Shown here: positions 1-10,232 of the stretch, piece after piece
How positions within the stretch are numbered: the first letter of the stretch is position 1
Layout: each line of letters begins with the position of its first letter
Assembly: GCA_947685225.1 (NCBI GenBank)
Contig: CANTUV010000004.1
Coordinates: 18,445,001 to 18,509,000, forward strand
DNA from: Garcia nutans
Lineage: Eukaryota > Streptophyta > Magnoliopsida > Malpighiales > Euphorbiaceae
DNA: 64,000 nt
Direction: 5' to 3'
Program-made: the position numbers and the translations under genes
Notes under the pieces: model-generated
The model's database searches: none
Seen by the model: the letters and a program-made list of their open reading frames with translations, nothing else
Told to the model about the DNA's origin: nothing

Positions 1-212
1 AATTCCATGTTGAATCTAGATACCCACTTCGATATGGGTTCAGTTTTCTATAGAAATGAAGTCATTTTAATTCGAGATGGACTCAGTCTGGATCGAATTC
101 AAGTAATTGTAATTTGATATGGAATGAGTTTGTGTCAAACCCATGAATTTGACATGCATCAGAATAAACCGTTCTAAATCAAGAAAATTTTTATGTTTAA
201 CCTAAGAGAGTG

Positions 213-226
213 ATTATAAATATAGG
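213..226 (+). promoter_or_regulatory. TATA box of family X LTR copy 1
   Basis: The sequence ATTATAAATATAGG is followed by an AG-rich leader. Equivalent TATA boxes occur at the same place in copy 2 (23111-23124), copy 3 (52644-52656) and, inverted, copy 4 (near 28464-28480). This marks the U3/R boundary. Confidence 0.6.
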
Positions 227-1426
227 TTTCAAAAACCTAAAGAGAGGATCAGGGGAGGGATCTTTTTTTATCTTTGGCTTTTGGTTGGCTGCTGGAACTC
301 TAAAAAATCTAGTAATCAATCAATGAACAAACCCTAGCAAGCTTGAGAAACAAAAGAGACAACAAGGATAGACGAAGAAGATCAACAACACAAAAACCTA
401 CAAAAGCAGTGCACTCACTGTTTGCCAAAGCTCATCCAGAATCTCGTTTATACAATTTTGGTGGAGCCAACAAATGATGGTATGGTTTAAATTAAATAAA
501 TACCATATGCTTTGATTGTTTTAAACATTGAATAAATTTGTTCTTCATCTAATTAAAAGTTACATTATGTAAATTCTTATTGAATCAGTGTATGATAGTT
601 TGCATGGAGTGCATATTGTTGTTTTACTAAATCATAACATTTAGAACTAGTAAACTTGTTTGCTTAGAATATTTATTTATTTTTCTTATCTCATAGTTAT
701 TTAATCAATGCTTTACTCAGAAATCACATTAGGGTTTTTTATATAAAAACTCATAGTAGTCTTTAAATCTTTTAAAAAATATTCGCAGTTCACATAATCT
801 ATACACTTTGATTGGTTTTTCAAAAACACTAAACCCTAATTCATTTAAAACCTTAAGCTACAAATATTATTTTTTATAAATACCAAACTCTAATTTATTC
901 TTTCTAAAAACTCTAATTTCATGATGTTAGCCCTAAACCCTAGTTTGATTAACCAAAAACCCTACTTGTAACACCCCCGTACCCCATATACGCACACCAC
1001 GTACATCCACACACTATGTGATATACGTATAGAGGATATAAGGGTGTCAGTACATTTTAAACAAACCAAACTTTAATCTTTAACATATAATTATCATAAG
1101 TCAGTTCGAGTAAACTTAAAACATTTAACCTATATTATAAATAGTAATAGATAAAATATTCCTTCGTTAAAATACATATATATATACAACATTAGTACCC
1201 AAAAGTTTATCCAAAACAGTCTGTTCAAAACATTTGTTAAATAAGCAGCGAAAAATACATATGTATATATATCAAAATCAATGTTTACAGAATTATAGAA
1301 TTTATACATGCTGGCAGTTTGTCTCTAATCTTGATGTCCACAACTCAACATTGCTCTCACAAACTCAAGCCTAGACTCGACTCGGTCTAGAAGCTCTCCA
1401 GCACAACCGGATCTACCCTCTCACCT

Positions 1427-1464
1427 GCGTGATGAAGCACAATCTCGCTAAGCAGAAAGCTTAG
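1427..1464 (-). other. Tandem double hairpin in LTR (type P solo)
   Basis: GCGTGAT (1427-1433) faces ATCTCGC (1442-1448), a 7-bp stem with one mismatch. CTAAGC (1448-1453) faces GCTTAG (1459-1464), a perfect 6-bp stem. The same pair of hairpins sits at the same place in every chromovirus-type LTR of the window. Confidence 0.7.
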
Positions 1465-2483
1465 TGGTACAAACTTTGATTCAATATAGATCAATGCGAT
1501 GCTAATGCACAATACATATGAATATATCAACTCATTACATTATATCTCAACATATTAATCATTTGCATCACATTTCATAATTCACATTTAAGCAAAGACA
1601 AACATGGGCCCAAAAAGGATCTAATATGCTATTCAAAGTTATGAGTTACTGCTTTGGTCCATATTGACACCTTGTGTCTAGCCCTGTAGGCAATATATAT
1701 CCACGGATAATGTAACAGACCCAGTCTCTTGGACCTCAACCGGGCTAGGCCCTTAGGCCCCATTATCTTGGTCCTCAACCCGGCTAGACTGTTACAGTTT
1801 TTGAGGCTTATGACCTAGTCTTTTCACCCCAAAAACATCATATTTATCATTTATCAGCTGGGCTCAGCTTACGACCCGGTCTTTTCACCTGCCTAGCAAT
1901 TCATAGGCATGCCGCCAAACCCAGAAATTTGAAAATTGAATAACATACTAGGCATACAATTAATTCATTTATCTTATTATCAAATACTTTCACAATTCAT
2001 TTCTCATTTCATCTCTCATAATCAAACTAGGCTCAATGCCTTATTATATCCTCATTTTCTCTTTTTTTTTTCTCATTCTTCTCTTTTGTATCAATATCAA
2101 TTTGTTAAATTATAATTTCACATGTCTTACCACATTATTCCATATTTCTTTTCATATAAAATACATTACTCAATTGCTTTGATACATCAGCATAATTCAC
2201 ATTATGCATATTATAACATATAACTCATTCATCAACAATATTTATCAAGTAACTTAACACATTTCTCAACTAGATTTGTTAAGTCCCAATGTCATGTAAA
2301 TGTATGCAATCATTCAAAGTTTGTACTTACCTTAAGAGCAACAACACCACTCTAACAAACTCCTCTTCCAAGATAACTCTCAACACTTGAATTAAGGTAG
2401 CTCAAATCTCTTTAGAACCTAATCAAAATGTGATTAACAACACTCACTTAGTGACACACATAAGAGCATAAGGAAGAGACACT

Positions 2484-2838
2484 TGACACGCTCAACAACA
2501 CGGGCGTGTCCCTGACCGTGCCCTAAACCCACAACACAGAAGCTTTGACACACTCAGTGACATGGGCGTGTCACTGCACGTGTCAATTCTCCTCCAACAC
2601 AGAAGCTATGACACGATCAATGACATGGGTGTGTCACTGGACGTGTCAATAAACCAACAACACAGTAGCTATGACACACTCAGTGACATGGGCGTGTCAC
2701 TGGCCCTGTCAATGTTACTACAATATAGAAGTTGTGACATGCTCAGTGACATAGGCGTATCACTGCTCGTATCAACAACCCAGAAAATAGAACCAACGAC
2801 ATGCCCAAAGACATGGCTGTGTTAATGGGCGTGTCAGG
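2484..2838. repeat. Palindromic GACACG/CGTGTC array, about 62-bp period
   Basis: Five to six units recur about every 62 bp. Each holds GACACGCTCAGTGACATGGG-like sequence followed by CGTGTCACTG. An example hairpin is CAGTGAC (2555-2561) facing GTCACTG (2570-2576). The related outer LARD LTR has the same array at 33405-33473, 42584-42872 and 49287-49640. Confidence 0.75.
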
Positions 2839-3994
2839 CCAAAAACCCTGAAATCGACACCACAATACCACATCCAACAATCACCTTCCAATAACCATAT
2901 CAACAACACACAAACTCAATCAAAACCATCAACAACCCATATAATACTTGAGTAAACCTTAAAATAACTCAATTACAAACATCAAAACACAATCACAGCC
3001 ATATATCACAACTCAAACTTATACCATCCACACACTTGTCTCTTTCACCAAACTTAACCTTTTTCTCTTCAATACAACCCCAAAATAAAAGTTAACAAAA
3101 CAACACAATCCTCAAATATACCAAAACAACCATAAACACATCTACAACAACCAATCCAACAAACCCAAAAACACAACTTAAAAGAAAACAAAGAAACAAG
3201 TTGGAAACTTACCAAAAGTGAAGAAAATCCTTAAAACTCCAACTTGATCTCTTGAAAACCTTCAATCTCTTGAGTTTGGAAGCAACAAAATCTCTCCCTC
3301 TTGAAGATGGTGGTGATGGCCGACCAAGAAGAAAGAAGAAGATGAAAAAGAAAGAAAAAGAAAGAAAGGAAAGTCAACCTCTTAAACCAAACACTTTCCT
3401 CAAAATCCTCTCCACCAAGTATTATACCAAAATAATAATCAACCCACTTACATCATCTTCCACTAACTCTTATAAATTCCATTTAAATAACTAAAATATC
3501 TTTTGACCAAAATAAACCCGTTGACTTGTATTTATATTGTATATATCCTCATATATACAACATATACACATCTCCTCTTATTCCATTAGTCATATATACA
3601 CTTTAAATTATTTAATCGAATTCTCACAAATAAACATTCCAAAATTTTAGGGTACTATATGGGATATTACACTACTACTTTCTTAAAATTATAAAACCCT
3701 AATCAATTTCATTTTTCCAAAAACCCTCATAGTAGCTTAAATAATTATAATAATTGTATTAATTCCAAAATCCCAAAACCCTAAATGTTAATTAAAGAAC
3801 CCTAAATTAAGACATAAACCTGAACTTGTATCTTTATTTGTTTTATTTAAGTTTTAGATTTGATTATGCAGTTTATTATATTTTTTGAAGATTGATTTAG
3901 TTAATTTCAATGTTTAATTTGTTTAATTTATCATGGATGGATGGTTTCTTTATTATTATTATTATTTGATTATTTTGGTATTAAAATTGTAAGA

Positions 3995-4163
3995 GGTATG
4001 TTTCCATAATTGGGTACCTCATTAATTAATTTTCATATAACTTAAATTGTTTTTATATTTTGGGATTAATGTAAAGGACATGTTTCCACCTTTTGGTGGG
4101 TGTCCTATTTAGTTTTAGATATGGATGATGTAAGGACATGTTTCCATCCTAGGATGGGTGTCC
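3995..4163 (+). other. Three tandem bulged hairpins in family X LTR
   Basis: Hairpin 1 (3995-4018) pairs GGTA with TACC and CCA with TGG. Hairpin 2 (4075-4106) pairs AGGACA with TGTCCT and CCACC with GGTGG. Hairpin 3 (4134-4163) pairs GGACA with TGTCC and CCATC with GATGG. In each the 5' arm carries the same internal loop TGTTT opposite a single G or nothing. Stems change together while the loop is kept, which fits an RNA structure in the transcribed part of the LTR. Confidence 0.65.
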
Positions 4164-4551
4164 ATTTATTTATTTTATGTTGGACATTGTTGTGATTTTA
4201 ATAAAGTATTTATTTATTCTTATGATCGCATATAGTGTGGATAATATCGTTATATTTAAGAATTTTATAATATTAAGACCTAAAAGGAGGCCGGTTCTAA
4301 TGAACTGGGCATTGTGGGGTTGTTGGGCCTTTTCTCACCTTCCCCACACATACCCAACTTTTCGAACCCATTAGGGGGTTGGGGATTCCTTAGGAATCGA
4401 GTCATCCACCCTTTTTTTTTCGGCCCATCCGGGTGGCGACTCCATTTTCTCCGGGTTTAGGCCCGTGTTCTCTGAGGCCCCGAGCCTAACAGTGCCAAAG
4501 TTGCAAGAACCATTCCACCGGGAGTGGGGGAAAAAAATCTCCGCTCGCACA

Positions 4552-4989
4552 TACTTTTTGATTTTTCTCTTCTTTATTATTTATTTATTTATTTTAATTA
4601 CTTTCTTCCCAACACCACTTTATATCACATTTATATGTTGTGTAAATTTTATGTAGATGTATATGTCACATATATTTTACTTATATGTTACATATACTTT
4701 TATTTATATATTTATGTAATGTATATACTATGTATATGTAATGTATATTTAATATATATATTTACCCATATATTTATATATCATGTGTACCTTATATACA
4801 CATCAAATATACCCTATATTATATATATATCAAGTAGATAATATATATACATTTAACCAACATACTTATATATATAATATGGATATACTAAATATACATT
4901 AGGTATACATTAGAAATATACAAATCTTTACCTCCGAATACTTATCTAATTTCTCCAAGATTATGGATATTACAAAGAGCAACTTGAAA
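4552..4989. other. AT-rich low-complexity stretch
   Basis: Long TA, TTTA and TATA runs with no coding or structural signal I can support. It lies between the end of family X copy 1 and the Athila-like LTR A, whose exact start I cannot fix. Confidence 0.5.
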
Positions 4990-5202
4990 GAGGTCAGTGC
5001 TTGTATATTGATAGAGTGAAATTATAATCATTATTTTATGCAATTTTAACTCTGATTTTTAACTAATCTCCAATTAAATTTGATGAGTTTGATTAATTGA
5101 GATAGAATTACACTTTTTAATCATGGAAGACAAGATTAAAGGTTTTTGATGATTAGTGAGGCAAAACTCAAGAAAAGCAAGCAAAAATGGAGGCAAAACA
5201 CA

Positions 5203-5436
5203 TGCCACGATCGTGGCATCCCAAATGCCATGGCCGTGGGTTCCATTTCCCCACTGGCCGAGCCAAGAAAAAGAAGAAAATAAGTTTGGCAGCCTCATTT
5301 TCTAAGCCACGACTGTGGAAATCCAAAGGCCAAGACTGTGGTCCACCAGACCGACCTTAGCAGCTGAAAAGTTTGACGAAACAGTCATAGTTCACACATG
5401 CCAAGACCGTGGCACTTCAAAAGCCACGACCGTGGC
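5203..5436. repeat. Cluster of CCACGA(C/T)CGTGG palindromes upstream of TATA
   Basis: It includes a perfect 16-bp palindrome TGCCACGATCGTGGCA (5203-5218), CCACGACTGTGG (5308-5319), TGCCAAGACCGTGGCA (5399-5414) and GCCACGACCGTGGC (5423-5436), plus weaker copies. The cluster ends about 100 bp before the LTR TATA box, so it lies in U3. Confidence 0.75.
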
Positions 5437-5540
5437 CCTTATTTTATGATTTGTGAGCTGAAAATGTTGAAGATGAACTCACCAATCAAGTCTTGTTTAA
5501 ACCTTTTTCAACTTTTTCCACTAAAGAAGTCTCCAAGCAC

Positions 5541-5550
5541 TCTATATAAA
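5541..5550 (+). promoter_or_regulatory. TATA box of Athila-like LTR A
   Basis: TCTATATAAA lies downstream of the palindrome cluster and is followed by CACATTTCCTCC and a purine-rich start region. Confidence 0.6.
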
Positions 5551-6446
5551 CACATTTCCTCCAAGGATTCGAGAGCAGGAATTAATAGGATATGTAATAG
5601 ATTAGATTAGATTCATCTAAATAAATTTAGTTTAGAAGTGTGAAATTCTACTTCAAGGAGGAGTTCAAGATCCAAGTCAAGATCTTCTTTAAAGAAATAG
5701 AGTTTGATCTTTCTTATTCCTTTTAATTATGTCTTCAATTACCATTTTTAATATTTGTAATGTTTTTTTTTCAATAATGAAGAACTAATCCTTTTTAGGG
5801 TTGGTCCCTTTAATTGAATTTATTATGGAGTTATAAATGTCTATTTGGTTAAATATAGTTATCCTTTGATTATTTTGTTGTCTTTAATCTTAATGCTTTG
5901 ATTATCTGGCCAATGATTAATTGAATTGAGATGTTGTGTGATGGAGTGAGAGTGGAATCATGACATTAGTCTAAGGAGATAACAATCTTAAGTAAGTTTC
6001 TCACTTAGAGATAAGGTTAAACCCTTAAGAGGTTGATTCAAGATTCTCATAAAACTTAATGAATTAATTTAATTACTTATGATCACAAGAGTAGACGTAA
6101 GGATTAAAGTCGATATTAGTTCTAGTACTTGAGAGAGACTTAGGCTTAATTTAGGAGAATCTAACCATTAATCAAAAGGAAGACTGAATTAAATCGATAC
6201 CTAAGAAAATCCATGATAAATCAATAAAGGTGACTAAACCCTAAGTCTTAAATTATTATAAATTTATTCTTGATTCATTGTCATTTTAGTTAAATCATAA
6301 AATTAAATTTGATTATCCAAATATTAATCAGTTTAATTGTTTGGTACTTAGAATTAACCTCCTCATGGGAACAATACTCTACTCATCATATATTACTTGT
6401 TAACGATATGTGCACTTGCAGATAGCTAGGCTAAGTCCGCGACAAA

Positions 6447-6470
6447 TTTTTGGCCCCGTTTCCAGGAAGG
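6447..6470 (+). other. Primer-binding site, Athila style
   Basis: The sequence TTTTTGGCCCCGTTTCCAGG lies just after the LTR end. It resembles the TTTTTGGCGCCGTTGCCGG site usual in Athila-type elements, with a few substitutions, and the gag start follows 78 bases later. Confidence 0.6.
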
Positions 6471-6547
6471 CAATCATTCTGATATTGATAATATTAAACT
6501 GTTATTACTTTGGATTTTTATTATTTCTTTAAATTTTTAAGGGTTAC

Positions 6548-6615
6548 ATGCGTAGCAATCCACACACTCAACTTGTACCCTATAATCCTGAAATTGAAAA
6601 ATTTTATAGAAAGCA
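6548..6615 (+). pseudogene. Athila-type gag, N-terminal stub
   Basis: An ATG opens MRSNPHTQLVPYNPEIEKF, which resembles the N-terminus of Athila Gag proteins (a short charged start followed by a PxxPEIE motif). Only about 22 codons remain before a TGTAACACCC LTR end interrupts it at 6616. The rest of gag and all of pol are missing here, since the sequence beyond the inserted LTR resumes in an ORF-1 gene. Assignment is by family resemblance and by position just after the PBS. Confidence 0.6.
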
Positions 6616-7690
6616 TGTAACACCCATATACCCCGTATACGTACACAGCATGCTTATACGATCGTAATATACGTATACTGAATATAGAAAATGCCACAGT
6701 TTATAAAATACACAAGTCATAACTCGAAAAGAAATAAAACAAATATTAAAGGTTTAGAAGAAATTCATAAAACATAATAGATAAAAACGTTAATTAATAC
6801 GCAACGGAAATTATAACAAATAAGTACAAATACATTAAAAATCAAAATTTACAAAACATGAAATATATACATGATTGATAGCTTGACTCTCTGATCTTTA
6901 AGCTCTAGGCCAACTCTTCAAGCATAAACTCAACTAGGTCTAGAGGAACCTTCCGTCTCAACCCTATCACCTACGCGATAAATCACAATCGCGCTAAGCC
7001 AACGACTTAGTGGTACAAACCATAATGATATTATGCAATGTCAATATCAATGTCATACATTCAATAATGATAACATAGACACACATGGGCCCAACAAGTA
7101 TTTAATATGATATTCAAAGTTCAGAGTTACTGCTTTGGTCTATAATCACAATGATCAAGCCCGTAGGCAATATATCTCATATCTCTATCCATGGATAGTG
7201 TAACAGACCCAGTCTCTTGGACCATCAACTCAACAAGCTTGAGGAGATCCTCAACCCGGCAAGACTGTTACTAGTAATAGACCCAGTCTCTTGGACCATC
7301 AACCCGATTGAAATCGAGGAGATCCTCAACCAGGCAAGACTGTTACTTTTCATATATTTCATATCAATAATTCATATAGTGTAACAGACCCAGTCTCTTG
7401 GACCTCAATTTAACTCAATTTGAAGAGATCCTCAACCCGGCAAGACTGTTACCTTTCATAGGCATGCCACCAAACCCAGCACTCTGAAAATTGAATAACA
7501 TATTAGGCATACAATCAATTCATTTACCTCTTTACCATTCTCTTTCTCAATTCATGTCTTCAACATCATTTACAATATCATAGCCAACCACAATGGCTTC
7601 ACATTTCATTATATTTCAATTCATATTCAAATACTCATAATCAATATACATACATCATATTGCATTTCACAAAGTTCACATTGTATAAAA
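6616..7690 (-). mobile_element. Truncated type P LTR
   Basis: It starts with the LTR end TGTAACACCC and matches 21354-22168 closely. It includes the double hairpin (6974-7010), three GTAACAG stem-loops (7200-7452) and the ATAGCCAAYCACAATGGC block (about 7580). It stops near 7690, before the promoter half of a full-length type P LTR (about 2.7 kb). No TSD is found, so a deletion removed its other end together with part of the host Athila element. Confidence 0.75.
7200..7452. repeat. Three tandem GTAACAG...CTGTTAC stem-loop units
   Basis: Units at 7200-7271, 7274-7346 and 7381-7452 each start GTAACAGACCCAGTCTCTTGG and end GGCAAGACTGTTAC. GTAACAG/CTGTTAC and AGTCT/AGACT can pair within a unit. 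Related copies lie at 21930-22160, 1710-1800, 60550-60640 and, inverted, 63907-63978. Confidence 0.75.
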
Positions 7691-7699
7691 TGATATCTA

Positions 7700-8453
7700 T
7701 GGTTTTCATCAGCATGGGGAAAGGTCGGTACCCAAAGACTTTAGACAACAATTTGCTTGGGGGGCCTTAGGCTCGGGTACTTATGTGGCCAAATCGGCCA
7801 AAGCATCTAAATTACGGAACCCTACTTTGAGGTATTTGCACAGGTTTATGTCATGTGGGTTCTTTGCTCGGAAGGAGAGCCCGGGTGTGGTTGAGTCGAG
7901 CTAGCTATTTTTCTTGGATTGTGTTTTGAATGAAATGACTATTAGTGCCGGCTATTGGTTAGCCGATATTTTTGATACTGTAGCTAATAAAAGGAGGGGG
8001 GCAATTTGTGTTGGAGGATTGATCACTACATTAGCAGTAGCCCTTGTTGAGGATTTTGACCCGAGTACTACTCGGATGACTCGAATTTTGGGTAATGATT
8101 CCTTGGATTTAGCTACCCTTGAGAAGATGCAGATGGTGGTGCATAGGAGAGGGACTTTTGTGATGCCTTCAGCTGAGCCTGAAGCACCGGGGGACAGACA
8201 GAAGAGAGCCCGGGTTAAAGAGGAGTCAGACTCGGATTCTTTAGGTGTAGATGAGGATGCTCCGGTCTCGGAACATCAAGAGGTACTTCTGAGGATTGAG
8301 GCCCTGGAGGGCAAAGTGGATTGACTGGATAGCAAGGTGGACCATAACCATGCTGAGATCTTACAGCAGATGGAACAGATTAACAGTAACCTTGCGACGA
8401 TCTTGAGTCTCCATCCCTCAGCTGCATCATCTTCCCGCCCACATTTTCCATAG
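7700..8453 (+). pseudogene. ATHILA ORF-1-type gene, 3' part, broken
   Basis: The conceptual translation reads through NPTLRYLHRFMSCGFFARKE, then a block with LDCVLNEMTISAGYWLADIF and GGLITTLAVAL, then an acidic tail and a coiled-coil-like C-terminus ending at 8453. This resembles the ATHILA ORF-1 family (the gene between pol and the 3' LTR in Athila-group elements). Breaks seen: a stop just before the open stretch starting at 7914, and a TGA near 8322-8324 followed in the same frame by about 42 more codons to the stop at 8453. The 5' end is lost at the junction with the truncated LTR near 7690. The protein's function in these elements is uncertain; the family name is from motif recognition only. 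Confidence 0.65.
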
Positions 8454-9981
8454 ATTTTCAGTCCTTGCTTTATTTTATTTAGTGTATTTTTGTTTTATTT
8501 TTCGTTTTTGTTTTTCATGTTAAAACTTTTGTGTTTGGATATTTTATTGTACTTTTGTTATAAACTTTTGTGTTTGTGATGGAAAGCTAGGGTTTTTGCC
8601 TCACCAGGTACATGGAAGACAGGTTGTCCTCTAACTCTTTTTATTTATTATTCTTGTTTTCCATTGAGGACAATGTCAATTTTAAGTGTGGGGTATTCTT
8701 TAAGCTTTTCTTTAATTCGTGTTTTGTTTGTCGCTTTGTGTTGTATTGTGTTATGCATGGCATAATTGTTGAAAATTTATCGATCTTTTCTTTGATTCTA
8801 GCTTTGTAGTTGAGACTTTAGTATCAGCATAGATATTAGCAGTTGAATTCATTCAGGATTGATTTTCACATTCTGCAATTCATGACATATAAATCTTTGT
8901 GAACCCACCTGTTGAGTTTTGAGCCTCATGTTTGATATTATTTTCAGTTGATTTTCTTTTCTTAAGTGTGTACCTTCATGATTTTTGCATCTCTAGAGTT
9001 TGCTTTTGCATACTAATTGAACTCACATTATGATTTAATCTCAGGTTTTAAAATGATGAAGGCAAATTAGGTTAGCCCTTTAGCTTAAAAAGACCTCCCT
9101 TAATATTGAATTCCTTAGTGAGCCAAGTTGAGCCTTTGACTTTTTCTTGTTTGATCAACACAATTCACAGCTCAATTTTCTCTTATTATCATCATACCTG
9201 CATTAAGGAATGGAGTTTTTATGATATGTCAATAGGGTGGTTTATTTCAAAGTGTGGGGTAAGAAAAAAAAAGAAAAAAAATGGTATTGCTATTTGGGGT
9301 TGAAATACATACTTTGCACATTGTATTAAAAGTTGATTATTCTTTTCCTCTACATTTTAAGCTAGATGTTTCATGCAAGTTTATATTTTGTATATATATA
9401 TATAAATGAATGATAAAAAAAAGATATATATATATATATATACAAAATCCATATGTTTTCTAGCTTTAGAGGAATGTTGACTCGTTATTTTTCTTGAAGT
9501 ATTCAAGTATGTGAAGTATTAATGGATTGTGAGTATGCCATTTGAGGGAGTTATGAATTTCTTAGCAAGAGTATTTTCTAATTTAGATACTCCATTTCTT
9601 GATGCTCCAGCTTAAATATCTTTTCTCACTCGTTTACCTTAGCCCCATTATATCCAAATGAAAGACCTTCGGATTATTTCTTGAGAAAATCAGTGAGGGA
9701 GATTGGATAATTAAGCAAGTTTATGGTAGCATGCAGTCATGAGTGGTTTGAGTGAATTAACCTATGAAATCGAGTGAAATACTTAGATGAGAGATGAGAT
9801 TTGTATGCCTGGATTAATGAATGCGTTAAGAAAATCCTGGATTGAAGTAAAGTGCAATTATTTATGCTGTGTTTTTAAGGATTTCATCTATATGCTGGAA
9901 TTATAGTTAAGATTGTTTGAATTTTTAATTATGCCATGTGAATTTGCTTGAGGACAAGCAAAGTTTTAAGTGTGGGGTAGT
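8454..9981 (+). other. Long Athila 3' untranslated region with three polypurine-like blocks
   Basis: No gene is supported here. The motif AAGTGTGGGGTA occurs three times (about 8682-8693, 9249-9260, 9967-9979). The last lies immediately before the LTR start TGTTTTATTAG at 9982 and is the likely polypurine tract. The first and last are preceded by GAGGACAA. A foldback occupies 9347-9472. Confidence 0.65.
9347..9472. repeat. 126-bp foldback with (TA)n arms
   Basis: Outer arms CCTCTA (9347-9352) and TAGAGG (9467-9472), then AAGCTAGA (9359-9366) and TCTAGCTT (9459-9466). Inner arms are ATTTTGTATATATA... and ...TATATACAAAAT around a short A-rich loop near 9410-9423. It could be a small MITE or a hairpin in the Athila 3' UTR. 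Confidence 0.65.
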
Positions 9982-10232
9982 TGTTTTATTAGTTTTTGTT
10001 AAAGTTTTGTGTCTTGTTTGTTATGTTAATTATTGTTTTATTTAGGTATTTTGTTAGTTTTAATCGGTTTGTTTTGTGTTTTCTTTAATTGTGGTAGTTT
10101 TAGTGTTTATGTCGTTTTTGATATAGTTTTTAGTATGTGTTTATGTTTTGATTGTTAATGTTTATTTATTGCTTGTTTAAGTTTTGTTTGCAAGTTTTGT
10201 GTTAGGTTAAACAGGCAAGGAAACAATTTGAA
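9982..10232 (+). mobile_element. Athila-like 3' LTR B, left part
   Basis: It begins TGTTTTATTAG just after the polypurine tract and ends with TTGAA (10228-10232), the left TSD of the chromovirus. It continues at 19902. The two parts together make an LTR of about 1.7 kb. Confidence 0.7.

Larger units (their letters stand above)
967..3671 (-). mobile_element. Solo LTR, type P (chromovirus-like), 2705 bp, TSD CTACT
   Basis: On the plus strand it begins TGTAACACCCCC and ends GGGATATTACA, so its sense strand is minus (TGTAATATCCC to GTGTTACA). It is flanked by exact 5-bp repeats CTACT at 962-966 and 3672-3676. No internal region is present, so it is a solo LTR left by LTR-LTR recombination. It holds the double hairpin (1427-1464), the GTAACAG/CTGTTAC stem-loop region (about 1710-1800), a palindromic array (2484-2838), donor-like splice sites (2325-2333 and 3206-3215, minus strand) and a GGCCGACC box (3318-3325). 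The open frames at 2562-2825 and 3252-3494 are products of these repeats, not genes. Confidence 0.93.
1..4551 (+). mobile_element. LTR of family X (Tat/Ogre-like), copy 1, left end outside window, split by a solo LTR
   Basis: Bases 1-966 and 3672-4551 form one LTR once the insertion at 967-3671 is removed. It matches the TSD-bounded copy at 22655-24783 in order: TATA box, region rich in AAACCCTAA boxes, three bulged hairpins, then a GC-richer 3' block ending in a G-rich run and CTCGCACA. The start lies left of the window; by comparison with copy 2, about 240 bases of U3 are missing. No primer-binding site follows at 4552, so this is either a solo LTR or a 3' LTR. The Tat/Ogre assignment rests on the PBS-like sequence and coding fragments beside copy 3, so it is an inference. 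Confidence 0.75.
4990..6444 (+). mobile_element. Athila-like 5' LTR A (start approximate)
   Basis: The plus-strand LTR contains a CCACG palindrome cluster (5203-5436), a TATA box (5541-5550) and a long R-U5. It ends near GCGACA at 6444, directly before an Athila-style primer-binding site (6447-6470) and the start of an Athila-type gag (6548). The start near 4990 is a guess from where low-complexity DNA stops. It differs from LTR B at 9982-21353, so the two do not belong to one intact element. Confidence 0.6.

Noticed and set aside
723..960. Telomeric repeat tract
   Set aside because: AAACCCTAA boxes are irregularly spaced within an LTR and do not form a (TTTAGGG)n array.
2562..2825. Open frame of 87 codons, repetitive protein
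   Set aside because: It lies antisense in a solo LTR and is produced by the 62-bp palindromic repeats; similar frames at 42667-43228 and 49435-49996 have the same cause.
4940..4975. Possible chromovirus-type LTR end GGATATTACA at about 4966-4975
   Set aside because: No matching TGTAACACCC start or LTR body is found upstream; likely a chance match in AT-rich DNA.
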